DNA of 64,000 nt, from positions 124,001 through 188,000 of the forward strand of contig CAWGYT010000027.1 of assembly GCA_963826795.1 (NCBI GenBank), written 5' to 3'. Below the pieces are notes generated by a model that had not been told where the DNA came from, searched no databases, and saw nothing but the letters and a program-made list of their open reading frames with translations. This DNA is from CAWGYT01 sp963826795 (GTDB lineage: Bacteria; Planctomycetota; Planctomycetia; Pirellulales; Pirellulaceae). Every line of letters begins with the position of its first letter. Positions within the stretch are counted from its first letter, which is position 1. Of the stretch, positions 47,546 through 56,112 are shown piece after piece. The position numbers were made by a program, and so were the translations under genes.

Positions 47546-48426
47546 GTGTCGCAAATCCATTCGACGAGTGTGGTGAGCGCGGGTGCGGATATCGGCCACG
47601 ACGTGCGGATTGGCCCCTTCTGCGTCGTCGAACCCGACGTCTCGATTGGCGACGGGTGCCAGTTGGAAGGACGCGTGACCGTGAAGAGCGGCACGCATTT
47701 GGGCCACGGCAACTATCTGGCCGAGGGGACCATCCTGGGCGGACTCCCCCAGCACAAGTGCGCGCCCGGGCGCCGGGACGCTTGATCGTCGGGGACCATA
47801 ACACGATTCGAGAGAACGTGACGATTCATCGCGGCCTAACGCCCGACGCCGAAACGCGACTGGGTTCGAACAACCTCGTGATGGTAAATGCCCACATTGC
47901 CCATGACTGCCACTTGGGTCACGACATCATTCTGGCCAACAATGTACTACTCGCCGGGCACGTCACCGTGGGCGATCGGGCCTACCTGTCTGGAGCCGTC
48001 GGCGTGCACCAGTTCTGCCGAATCGGCCAATTTGCGATGGTCGGAGGCCAGGCACACATTACGAAAGATGTGCCTCCGTTCGTCACGATCGACGGCGTTT
48101 CGAGCCGCGTGGTTGGTCTGAACCTTGTCGGACTGAAGCGAGCCGGGTTCACCCCCGAGGAGATCGGTCAGCTGAAGGCGGCCTATCGCATGGCGTTCCG
48201 CAGCGGGCTGCGTTGGGACGCGATGCTGTTCGAGATGCGACAGCGTTTCGCGACGGGGCGCGCCGCCGCGCTGCACGCCTTCATGGCCGAGACGAAACGC
48301 GGTTGCGTTCCGGAACGAGCCACACCGCGAGCGGCCACGGTTCGGCTGCACCTGCCCGATCCCGATTCGCCGGATTCGGCCGACGCCGAAACGTCGGAGG
48401 GTTCGGCGACACGCTCCGCCGCCTGA
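47546..48426 (+). CDS. lpxA: LpxA-like UDP-N-acetylglucosamine acyltransferase, frameshifted
   Basis: About 290 residues of left-handed beta-helix hexapeptide repeats (ADIGHDVRIGPFCVVEP, VSIGDGCQLEG) followed by the LpxA C-terminal helices. Family blocks: GGLPQHKC, GDHNTIRENVTIHRGL, NAHIAHDCHLGHDIILAN (catalytic His) and GVHQFCRIGQFAMVGG. It adds the first acyl chain of lipid A. GTG 47546 has GGGAG upstream. The frame breaks at about 47764-47772: restoring one G in CCCGGGCGCC joins CAPG to APGRLIVGDHN. Otherwise the first frame stops at 47785. The 50-residue Pro/Ser/Asp-rich tail is unusual for LpxA. Confidence 0.9.
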
Positions 48427-48468
48427 AGCAACGGACCCGGACCAGGCAACGACGATCGCCCCGCTGCG

Positions 48469-51135
48469 TTACGCTTCAGCCCGGAGCGCGGCCTGGGCCG
48501 CTGCCAACCGAGCAATGGGAACGCGAAACGGCGAACAGCTGACGTAGTTCAGGCCGACGTGGTTGCAAAATTCGATCGACGCCGGATCGCCGCCGTGTTC
48601 GCCGCAGATCCCGCACTTCAGATCAACATGCGTCGAACGCCCCTTCTGGACGGCCATCGCAACCAGTTGTCCCACGCCGGCGACGTCGAGCGACTGGAAG
48701 GGGTCAACGTGCAGGATCTCCTGCTTGAGATAATCCGGCAGAAAGGTGTTCACGTCGTCGCGACTGTAACCAAAGGTCATCTGAGTCAAGTCGTTCGTAC
48801 CGAAGCTGAAGAAATCAGCAAACTCGGCGACCTCGTCGGCCGTCAAGGCCGCGCGGGGGATTTCGATCATCGTCCCGATCGGGATCTCGAGCTTGCCTCG
48901 GACCTTGTGAGCCTTGCAAACCGCGTCGATCGTCTCTTCCGTCAGCGCGCGGAGCATTTTTAGCTCGGCCGCGGTTCCAACCAACGGGATCATGATCTCG
49001 GGTCGAGCCTGGATCTTCTTTTCTTTGCAAAGAATCGTCGCTTCGACAATCGCGGTGACTTGCATCCGGAGAATCTCGGGATACGTAACGCTCAGCCGGC
49101 AACCGCGATGGCCCAGCATCGGATTCGCCTCGTGCAATTGCTCGACGCGAGACTTGAGCTTCGCGGGTGCGATACCCAACGATTTGGCGAGTTCCCCCTG
49201 ATTCTTGGCGTCATGCGGCAAGAACTCGTGCAGGGGCGGATCGAGCAGGCGGACGGTGACGGGCAGGCCCTTCATCGCGGTGAAGATGCCCTCGAAGTCG
49301 ACTCGCTGAAATGGCAAGAGTTTGGCGAGCGCTTTCTCGCGTTCCTCTTGGGTTTCCGCCACGATCATTTCCCGCATTGCGCCGATGCGAGCCTCGTCGA
49401 AGAACATGTGTTCAGTCCGGCAGAGCCCAATCCCCTGAGCTCCGAACTCACGGGCGCGCTGGGCATCGGCGGGAGTGTCCGCATTGGTTCGGACGTCCAG
49501 GCGACGATACTTGTCGGCCCACTTCATGACCCGCGAGAAGTCACCTGACAATTCGGGGTGCTTCGTGGCCACCGCCCCGGCCATGACCGCTCCGGTTGAG
49601 CCGTCGATCGAAATCGTGTCTTTGGCAGTAAAGGTCTTGCCGTTAACGGTGATCTTGCGAGCTTTCTCGTCGATCGCAATCTCGCCGGCTCCGGCCACAC
49701 AGCAGCGGCCCCAACCGCGGGCCACGACGGCCGCGTGACTGGTCATTCCACCGGTGCTGGTCAAAATCCCCGCGGCACTATGCATTCCGTCGATATCTTC
49801 CGGGCTGGTCTCCTTTCGGACCAGTAGCACCGTCTCGCCGGCGTGCGTCCGATCCACGGCTTCGGCCGCCGTGAACGCCAGCTTACCCACCGCAGCGCCA
49901 GGCGACGCGGGCAAGCCATGTGTCAGGACCTGCGTGGTGGCCAAGGCGGCGGGATCGAAGCTGGGCAACAGCAGCTGCGTCAGATCGTTCGCCGGGATTC
50001 GCAGAATCGCAGTCTTTTCATCGATCAGCTTCTCCTTGACCAAGTCGCAGGCGATTCGGACCGCCGCCGCACCGGTCCGTTTTCCGGTTCGCGTCTGCAA
50101 CATGAAGAGCTCACCTCGCTCGATCGTGAACTCAATGTCCTGGACGTCGCGATAGTGGCTTTCGAGCGTCTTCTTGATTTCCAGCAACTGCTTATGCACC
50201 CGCGCGTTCCACTTGGGCATTTCCGAGACGTGCAACGGCGTCCGAATCCCCGCGACGACGTCTTCGCCCTGGGCGTTCACCAGGAATTCGCCATAGAACT
50301 CGTCTTGCCCCGTCGAGGGATCCCGGGTGAAGGCGACCCCCGTGCCCGAATCGTCCCCCATGTTGCCGTAGACCATCGACTGCACGTTGACCGCGGTCCC
50401 CTTGAGCCCTCGGATGCCCTCCACTTCGCGATAGCGAACGGCCCGAGCAGTCATCCAGCTGGAAAAGACGGCCTGAATCGCAAGTTCCAGCTGCGCAAAC
50501 GGATCCTGCGGAAATTCTCGCTTCGTGTGCTTCTTCAGGACCTGCTCATACGCCGCGCACAGCTCCTTCAGCCCCTCGGCAGGGACGTCGGTATCGAGAC
50601 TTACTTTGTATTTCTTCTTGATTTTGCTGAACGCCTCCTCGAAATGCTCGTGATCGACGCCCAAGACAACGTCGCCAAACATATTGATCAGCCGTCGATA
50701 GGCGTCGTACGCGAATCGCTCATTGCCGGTGGCCTTGGCCAACCCCAAGACGGAAACGTCGTTGAGTCCGAGATTTAGAATCGTGTTCATCATGCCCGGC
50801 ATCGAGACGGCCGCTCCGGAGCGGACCGAGACGAGCAACGGTTTGTCGTCATCTCCGAATGTCTTGCCGAGTTCCTTTTCCAGCGTCCGGATGTTTTTCG
50901 CAACTTCGTCCATGAGTCCGGCGGGCATCTTTTCGCCGCCTTTGTAGTAGGCATCGCAAACCTCGGTCGTAATCGTAAAGCCAGGAGGAACAGGCAATCC
51001 AATTCCCGTCATCTCGGCCAGATTCGCGCCTTTGCCACCCAGCAAGCTCTTCGCACCACCCCGTCCATCCGTGCGAGTCTTGCCAAAGTAATAGATCATC
51101 TTGTTCGCCGAAGGGGCTTGTTTGCGAGTTGCCAT
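48469..51135 (-). CDS. ppdK: Pyruvate phosphate dikinase
   Basis: 888 residues, the usual length. N-terminal ATP-grasp domain (LLGGKGANLAEMTGIGLPVP, SVRSGAAVSMPGMMNTILNLG), central swivelling phosphohistidine domain GGMTSHAAVVARGWGR with the catalytic His, and C-terminal PEP/pyruvate TIM barrel (GIGLCRTEHMFF, NPMLGHRGCRL, FFSFGTNDLTQMTFGYSRDD, and CGICGEHGGDP with the catalytic Cys). It interconverts pyruvate, ATP and phosphate with PEP, AMP and pyrophosphate in central carbon metabolism. AAGGA nine bases before ATG 51135 supports the start. Confidence 0.97.
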   Translation of the reverse strand: MATRKQAPSANKMIYYFGKTRTDGRGGAKSLLGGKGANLAEMTGIGLPVPPGFTITTEVCDAYYKGGEKMPAGLMDEVAKNIRTLEKELGKTFGDDDKPLLVSVRSGAAVSMPGMMNTILNLGLNDVSVLGLAKATGNERFAYDAYRRLINMFGDVVLGVDHEHFEEAFSKIKKKYKVSLDTDVPAEGLKELCAAYEQVLKKHTKREFPQDPFAQLELAIQAVFSSWMTARAVRYREVEGIRGLKGTAVNVQSMVYGNMGDDSGTGVAFTRDPSTGQDEFYGEFLVNAQGEDVVAGIRTPLHVSEMPKWNARVHKQLLEIKKTLESHYRDVQDIEFTIERGELFMLQTRTGKRTGAAAVRIACDLVKEKLIDEKTAILRIPANDLTQLLLPSFDPAALATTQVLTHGLPASPGAAVGKLAFTAAEAVDRTHAGETVLLVRKETSPEDIDGMHSAAGILTSTGGMTSHAAVVARGWGRCCVAGAGEIAIDEKARKITVNGKTFTAKDTISIDGSTGAVMAGAVATKHPELSGDFSRVMKWADKYRRLDVRTNADTPADAQRAREFGAQGIGLCRTEHMFFDEARIGAMREMIVAETQEEREKALAKLLPFQRVDFEGIFTAMKGLPVTVRLLDPPLHEFLPHDAKNQGELAKSLGIAPAKLKSRVEQLHEANPMLGHRGCRLSVTYPEILRMQVTAIVEATILCKEKKIQARPEIMIPLVGTAAELKMLRALTEETIDAVCKAHKVRGKLEIPIGTMIEIPRAALTADEVAEFADFFSFGTNDLTQMTFGYSRDDVNTFLPDYLKQEILHVDPFQSLDVAGVGQLVAMAVQKGRSTHVDLKCGICGEHGGDPASIEFCNHVGLNYVSCSPFRVPIARLAAAQAALRAEA

Positions 51136-51479
51136 GTGCGTCTTTCCTTGTTATATCGCGGCCTTGAAGGGTCAATTTTAGAGTCGAGCGTGACCGATTT
51201 GGCTAGTCACTTCGCGGAACTGAAGCGACCAGAGCAACGAATCCGCCGCTGGTGACTGCGATCTCGGCGGCATTCAGGGCCGCCGCCCCCCCGCAGGTTG
51301 CCAGTGATATGGCGGGTGCAAATAAATGAATTCGGGAGTCTAGCAACGGTCTTGTTAACCGTCAAGGAACCGCCCTCGGTCCGGCGACCGTCCCGGGTAC
51401 CGAAACCCAAACAGCCGCTCCAGTAGACTAGGAAGTCTGCTCGGTTGGCGCAGAACGAAGCCAGAGGGGAACTCGCAAG
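51136..51479. other. Divergent spacer between ppdK and the CPBP protease gene
   Basis: 344 bases that should hold both promoters. I cannot assign boxes reliably. No gene or repeat is supported in it. Confidence 0.4.
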
Positions 51480-52100
51480 ATGGAACCCACGACGCCGACC
51501 GGACGGACGGGCCCGGCTCCCCTGATCATCGCGGTCGTCTTCGAACTCTCGCTGGCCATGGCCGCGATGGCGGTCGGGCGATGGCTGGAGATCAACCCGT
51601 GCGAAACACTCTCGTTTTCCTGGGACCCCGAAGGAATTCGAGCATGTGCCGGGGGAGTGCTCGGAGCCGCTCCGCTGCTGGGGCTGTACTTCACGGCCGA
51701 ACACTTCGCCTGGCCCGCTTTAAGGCGGATTGACGACTGGCTACGACAGGCGGTGATTCCCTATTTTTCGGACGCGACGATCGGCGACTTGGCCGTGGTG
51801 GCATTGGCGGCCGGCCTGGGAGAGGAGATCTTGTTTCGCGGTTTGCTGCAGGAAATGGTTCGACTTGGACTGCCCGATTCGGCCTGGGGACAAGTCGGGG
51901 CCCTGGCCCTGGCAAGCCTGTGCTTCGGGCTGGCCCACTTCGTCACGTGGCTTTACTTCTGGCTGGCCGCCCTGGTCGGCGCTTACTTCGGCTTGCTCTG
52001 GATCGCCACCGGCTCGCTCTGGACACCGATCATGGCTCATGCCAGCTACGACTTCGTGGTGCTGTACTATTTGAGCCGCGGGAATTCAGGACCGGGCTGA
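51480..52100 (+). CDS. CPBP-family intramembrane metalloprotease
   Basis: 206 residues, mostly hydrophobic. The CPBP (Abi) active-site motifs are in order: GLGEEILFRGLLQE (EExxxR), LCFGLAHFVTW (FxxxH) and LWTPIMAHASYDFV (HxxxD-like). Such proteins cleave within the membrane (Rce1-like). The first helix (APLIIAVVFELSLAMAAMAV) begins near residue 12. ATG 51480 is the only reasonable start. No bacteriocin or immunity gene is near, so a housekeeping processing role is as likely as immunity. Confidence 0.88.
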   Translation: MEPTTPTGRTGPAPLIIAVVFELSLAMAAMAVGRWLEINPCETLSFSWDPEGIRACAGGVLGAAPLLGLYFTAEHFAWPALRRIDDWLRQAVIPYFSDATIGDLAVVALAAGLGEEILFRGLLQEMVRLGLPDSAWGQVGALALASLCFGLAHFVTWLYFWLAALVGAYFGLLWIATGSLWTPIMAHASYDFVVLYYLSRGNSGPG

Positions 52101-52127
52101 GCGCCTGCAGCACTTCACCGGCACACC

Positions 52128-52167
52128 AAAAAAAAAGCGGCCTGATCGATTGTTCGACCAGGCCGCT
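52128..52167 (-). terminator. Rho-independent terminator of the YTV gene
   Basis: On the minus strand AGCGGCCTG/CAGGCCGCT arms (52136-52144 and 52159-52167) form a perfect 9-base stem, with an inner TCGA pair, followed by a run of nine T. It lies about 57 bases after the YTV stop codon, in the convergent gap with the CPBP gene. Confidence 0.9.
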
Positions 52168-52223
52168 CCACGATCTCGCCAGACCAGTTGGGCTCTCCTA
52201 GCTAAGCGGAGAGTCGAGAGGCA

Positions 52224-53858
52224 TTAGGCGCCGCATCCCGGTTCGGGGGCAGCGTCACAGCCGCACGAGTCACAGCAGCACGGCGTCGGGCAGCAAACCT
52301 TAACAGGAACCTGCTCGCAAATCACCTTGCGAACGCAACGCGTTGCGGTATAGGCCACCTTCTTGCAAACACAACGTGGCACGCAGATGGTCTTGGTGCT
52401 GCAAACCGGCACGCATACCGTGTAGCACACTTCCTTCGTGCACGGCTCGCAAACAATTTTGCAAACCTTGTAGGTGCAGACCTTCGTGCAGCACTCGGGA
52501 ACCATCTTGCAAACCTTGTAGTTGCAAACCTTCGTGTGGCACTCGGGAACCATCTTGCAAACCTTGTAGTTGCAAACCTTTGTGCGGCACTCAGGAACCA
52601 TCTTGCAAACCTTGTAGTTGCAAACCTTCGTGTGGCACTCGGGAACCATCTTGCAAACCTGATACGTGCAGGTCTTCACCCGCTGCTCGCATTCGTAGCG
52701 GCAGACCTTGTAGGTGCAAACCTTCGTGCGGCACTCCGGAACCATCTTGCAGACCTTGTAGGTGCAGGTCTTCGTGCGGCATTCGGGAACCATGCAGCAG
52801 ACGGTGTACTCCACGTCCTTCGTGCAAGGCTCGCAGACATACTTCACGCAGTTGATGGTTTTCGTGCAGCAGGTGGGAACCCAAACCTTCTTGCAGCAAA
52901 CAGTATCCGGCGTTTGGCACGTGACCTCACAGCATCCGCCAGGGCAGTAAACGCAACGGCAGGTGCACGGATCGTACGTCCAAGTGCCAGGCAGTTGGAC
53001 CGTCCGGGTGTAACTCCGGCCGGGGATGACCGACTGCTGGGTTTCCCAGTGTCCACTGCGGACCTGAATCTCCCGGGTGTACGGCACGGCGCGACGCACA
53101 TAGGTCGTCACTTGTCGAGTTCGAGTCTCGGTGACCGGACGCATGACCGTGTAGTTGATCGTACGCGTCTTGGTCTCCCAAACAGGGTTCATGACGGTAT
53201 AGTTAATCGTCTTCTCACGAGTTTCCCAAACCGGACGACGAACGGTGTAAGGGATCTCTTTGGTCCGGGTCTCGTACACCGGCCGCATGACCGTGTAGTT
53301 GATCGTCTTCTGACGCTCTTCCCAAACGGGCCGCATGACCGTGTAGTTGATCGTCTTCTGACGCTCTTCCCAAACGGGACGCATGACCGTGTAGTTGATC
53401 GTCTTCTGACGATCCTCCCAAACGGGACGCATGACCGTGTAGTTGATCGTCCTCTCGCGAGTCTCCCACACCGGACGACGAACGGTGTAGTTGACGGTCC
53501 GCGTGCGGTTTTCACGCACGTAGCTCACCGTGTTGACGGTCTTTTGGTCATAGACCGTTTCGTGTTCGGTACGGTACGCCGTGTACTGCTCGGGCACGTA
53601 AACAACCCGTGCTCGATTGACCAAGATGGTGTACGTCCCGTCGCCGTTGTCACCCGGGCTCACTGCGGCGCCGCTCGCGGCCGCGCCATCCGTTGCCCCG
53701 GCATCGAGCGTCGCGCTGTCGATCGCGCCGCTCATTACGCCCGCTCCACAATTACAATTGCCATAGTTGGCCGCGCCACAATAAGCGGCGTTCGCCAAGT
53801 TAGCCGAAGCGATGGTCAAGATGACCGCCAGCAACGGCACTCCGAAACGCGTGCTCAT
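52224..53858 (-). CDS. YTV-repeat, cysteine-rich exported cell-envelope protein
   Basis: 544 residues. A signal peptide (LLAVILTIASANLANA) is followed by a Gly/Ala-rich linker. Eight 16-residue repeats of the type TINYTVMRPVWEERQK occupy about 121-248 and contain no Cys. After a Tyr/Trp linker come nine further 16-residue repeats of the type TKVCNYKVCKMVPECR at about 346-489, and a Cys-rich end. The part from residue 298 on holds about 56 of the 59 Cys. Proteins with YTV repeats are described as abundant, cysteine-rich cell-wall proteins of planctomycetes such as Rhodopirellula. A strong terminator follows. Likely a structural wall component, stabilised by disulphides. Confidence 0.92.
   Translation of the reverse strand: MSTRFGVPLLAVILTIASANLANAAYCGAANYGNCNCGAGVMSGAIDSATLDAGATDGAAASGAAVSPGDNGDGTYTILVNRARVVYVPEQYTAYRTEHETVYDQKTVNTVSYVRENRTRTVNYTVRRPVWETRERTINYTVMRPVWEDRQKTINYTVMRPVWEERQKTINYTVMRPVWEERQKTINYTVMRPVYETRTKEIPYTVRRPVWETREKTINYTVMNPVWETKTRTINYTVMRPVTETRTRQVTTYVRRAVPYTREIQVRSGHWETQQSVIPGRSYTRTVQLPGTWTYDPCTCRCVYCPGGCCEVTCQTPDTVCCKKVWVPTCCTKTINCVKYVCEPCTKDVEYTVCCMVPECRTKTCTYKVCKMVPECRTKVCTYKVCRYECEQRVKTCTYQVCKMVPECHTKVCNYKVCKMVPECRTKVCNYKVCKMVPECHTKVCNYKVCKMVPECCTKVCTYKVCKIVCEPCTKEVCYTVCVPVCSTKTICVPRCVCKKVAYTATRCVRKVICEQVPVKVCCPTPCCCDSCGCDAAPEPGCGA
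52392..52823 (-). repeat. 48-base tandem repeats encoding the Cys-rich YTV half
   Basis: Nine in-frame 48-base units, most nearly identical in DNA (AACCTTGTAGTTGCAAACC recurs on the plus strand). Units translate to TK[V/T]C[N/T]YKVCKMVPEC[R/H]; the unit at residues 378-393 is the most diverged. Confidence 0.9.
53115..53498 (-). repeat. 48-base tandem repeats encoding the Cys-free YTV half
   Basis: Eight in-frame 48-base units with high DNA identity (CGCATGACCGTGTAGTTGAT recurs on the plus strand), encoding TINYTVMRPVWE-type repeats. The 16-residue period is the same as in the Cys-rich half. Confidence 0.9.
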
Positions 53859-54388
53859 CTTCCGATCTCCTCCACAAACACATGGTACCGGGAACTAGTC
53901 TGGCGATGCTGCTGTCGCATTCACCTGTTGCTTCGAAATGCCCTGGTCGCCCCACGCGAAATTGGCGTGGCCAAAACGAGAGGCCAACGCTGTTGGCGCG
54001 AGTCGAGTTGCGATTCCGATGTCGACTAAAATCGACAAGATGGGTATATCGCGGGCAGTGAAAGATCTGGGCAAAATCTAACTTTTGAGTGAAGTGCGCG
54101 TCATAACTAGAACCATTGCATTTCGGGAACTACACAGCGGAAGCGAGATGTACGATGGATCACGAGCGACGCCGCCACATCGACGGCAATTCCTACTCGC
54201 TCGCCCAGCAGTGCGCGACATGTCCCGACAGCGGCGCCACACGAGGACGGGCGATGCCCGCCGGCTCGCCCGCACCCTGATCCGTTCCGGTTTGACGCCA
54301 TCTCCGGCGCGAAGTAGAAACACGAGACTTTGCGCCGTGCGCGTATCAAGCGGCTGAAGAGCGACGAAGAGCGACGAGGCAATCAAAG
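53859..54388. other. Intergenic region upstream of the YTV gene
   Basis: 530 bases between the divergent YTV and pseudopilin-like genes. GGAGGA just before ATG 53858 on the minus strand is a good ribosome-binding site. Inverted GTCGACTAAAATCGAC lies at 54018-54033. Short open frames on both strands in the rest have no family features, so I annotate none. Confidence 0.45.
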
Positions 54389-54883
54389 ATGACCATGCTT
54401 TTGGGTCGCAACCGGGCCACACGGAACGCGTTTCTGCTGCCCGAGTTTCTAATCCTGCTCACGATCGTATGCATTCTGGGCATCGCACTTGTCAGTCTGA
54501 TCCGCGGGACGGACCAGCAGGATCGAATCTTCGCCGTCGATCACAATCTAAGTAAACTACGAGCGCAGCTCCGTCAGTACAGCGCCGAGCACGAGGGCCG
54601 ATTCCCGAGCCGTTTGGAGGACCTGATCAGCGTCTCGAACATTCGCGGGGCAAGTCGCCGCGGGCGAGAGCCCAGCACCGCGTTTCCGCTCGGGCCTTAT
54701 CTCCAGGCCCTGCCGGAGAATACGCTGAGCCGCGCCGTCGGACCAGCACGAAGCGCCGTCCGATTGATCGCGAATCACCCGCCCGGCGCCGGCGATGTCA
54801 CGCCTCACGGTCAGGGCGGCTGGCTGTACAATCCACGAACTGGAGGCGTCTGGATCGACCACACCGATCGATTCAATCGGTAA
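54389..54883 (+). CDS. Type II pseudopilin-like exported protein
   Basis: 164 residues. N-terminal polar stretch then FLLPEFLILLTIVCILGIALVSLI, a hydrophobic helix with Glu in the position typical of prepilin-like proteins (though the residue before the cleavage site is not the usual Gly). The rest matches GspG-like layout (DHNLSKLRAQLRQYSAEHEGRFPSRLEDL) and ends with GGWLYNPRTGGVWID, a common pseudopilin C-terminus. Planctomycetes have many such proteins outside type II clusters. No peptidase or secretin gene is near. Rex follows after 169 bases on the same strand. Confidence 0.8.
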   Translation: MTMLLGRNRATRNAFLLPEFLILLTIVCILGIALVSLIRGTDQQDRIFAVDHNLSKLRAQLRQYSAEHEGRFPSRLEDLISVSNIRGASRRGREPSTAFPLGPYLQALPENTLSRAVGPARSAVRLIANHPPGAGDVTPHGQGGWLYNPRTGGVWIDHTDRFNR

Positions 54884-55052
54884 ACTGAAGGAAACGGGGG
54901 TGGCGGTCACCAGGGACGAACCTGCCCCCCCCCGCAATGATTTTGGTTGGGGGACGCTCGGGACCGTTGCCAGCTCGGTAGTTGCCAATCCGGACGCAAC
55001 CCCGGGCGTACCCGTCGTGACGAGCTTCCCAAGGTGGGTGTGTCGGAGTGCG

Positions 55053-55721
55053 ATGAGTCAATCGAAAGGCCATTCCCGCGGCGGTTCGGACAGCCCGGTT
55101 CCTCAGGCCGTGGTGAGCCGACTGAGCCTTTATCTCCGCGAACTGCAGCACCTGATGCGGGCTGGTCGCGAAACAACTAGTTCGACGCAACTTGGCCGAC
55201 TGCTTGGGTTTACGGACGCTCAGGTGCGAAAGGATTTGGCCTATTTCGGGCAGTTCGGTTACCCCGGGATTGGCTATCGGTGCGACGAGTTGATCGATGC
55301 GATCAAGCGAATCCTGGGCACGGATCAGACGTGGCCCATTGCCTTGGTGGGTCTGGGAAATCTCGGCAGGGCCTTGATCGGATACCGAGGCTTCCAGCAG
55401 CAGGGCTTTCGCATCGTGGCGGCCTTCGATGTCGACCCCAGCAAAGTCGGGGGCGAATTCGAGGGTATTCCCGTCTTCGCGCTGGACGACCTCGATGATG
55501 CCGTCCAGGAAAAATCGATTCGGCTGGCCATCCTATCGGTCCCGGCTCCGGCGGCCCAAGAGGTCGCCGATCGGCTGGTCGCGGCCGGACTGCGGGGAAT
55601 CCTCAATTTCGCTCCCGTTACTCTTTCGCTGCCGGACGATATTCGCATCGTCGCCGTCGATTTGGCGATCGAGCTCGAACAGCTCACGTTCGCGGTTGTG
55701 AACCGGTTAACAAGTTCGTAA
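55053..55721 (+). CDS. rex: Redox-sensing transcriptional repressor Rex
   Basis: 222 residues. N-terminal winged helix (RLSLYLRELQHLM, TSSTQLGRLLGFTDAQVRKDL, YFGQFGYPGIGY) followed by a Rossmann domain, IALVGLGNLGRALIGY, with FDVDPSKVG and IPVFALDDL, and the domain-swapping C-terminal helix VDLAIELEQLTFAVVN. Rex senses the NADH/NAD+ ratio and represses respiratory and fermentative genes when NADH is low. ATG 55053, with GGAG five bases upstream, gives the family length; upstream in-frame sequence is not conserved. No canonical Rex operator was noticed nearby. Confidence 0.95.
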   Translation: MSQSKGHSRGGSDSPVPQAVVSRLSLYLRELQHLMRAGRETTSSTQLGRLLGFTDAQVRKDLAYFGQFGYPGIGYRCDELIDAIKRILGTDQTWPIALVGLGNLGRALIGYRGFQQQGFRIVAAFDVDPSKVGGEFEGIPVFALDDLDDAVQEKSIRLAILSVPAPAAQEVADRLVAAGLRGILNFAPVTLSLPDDIRIVAVDLAIELEQLTFAVVNRLTSS

Positions 55722-55784
55722 ATTGTCGGTACAGTTGGCGACGTACGGATCTTCGCCCGCTCGAAATCGAGATGTCAGCCCAAT

Positions 55785-55855
55785 TCGGGGATAGTGTAAC
55801 GGCAGCACTACGGATTTTGGTTCCGTCAGTCTAGGTTCAAATCCTAGTCCCCGAG
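55785..55855 (+). tRNA. tRNA-Gln (UUG)
   Basis: 71-nucleotide cloverleaf. Acceptor stem TCGGGGA/TCCCCGA with discriminator G; anticodon stem ACGGA/TCCGT around loop TTTTGGT, giving anticodon TTG. The T arm is CTAGG-TTCAAAT-CCTAG. The CCA end is not encoded. Confidence 0.97.
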
Positions 55856-56112
55856 CTTCTACGGCGGCGGTTGCATGAGTTGCTTACGCGTTGATCCGCT
55901 GCAACTCGGCTGATTCAGCTCGACATCGCGTTCGCGGCTCATCTCGCACACCATCGTCTTCGGCGGGCTTCGCGGTTTCAGCTCCCAAGTCCGCTTCGAG
56001 TCCGCTTCGAGTCCGCCGGGTGTTTCCGGTTCTTTGAACACCGCGGAATGGGTGCGATCTATAATTGAGGACATTGTCCCGTAATTTCTTCTTTTCGGCT
56101 GGGATCTGATTC

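Noticed and set aside
51480..52100. CPBP protease as bacteriocin immunity or defence gene
   Set aside because: No bacteriocin, abortive-infection partner or other defence gene is adjacent; neighbours are ppdK and a wall protein gene.
52392..53498. Regular 48-base repeats considered as CRISPR or satellite DNA
   Set aside because: They are in frame within one gene and encode regular 16-residue protein repeats without spacers.
52536..54029. Long plus-strand open frame opposite the YTV gene
   Set aside because: Its repeats only mirror the 48-base repeats of the YTV gene on the other strand, which has the signal peptide, ribosome-binding site and terminator.
54085..54357. Short plus-strand open frame before the pseudopilin-like gene
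   Set aside because: Arg-rich, no ribosome-binding site, no recognisable domain; more likely chance in high-GC DNA.
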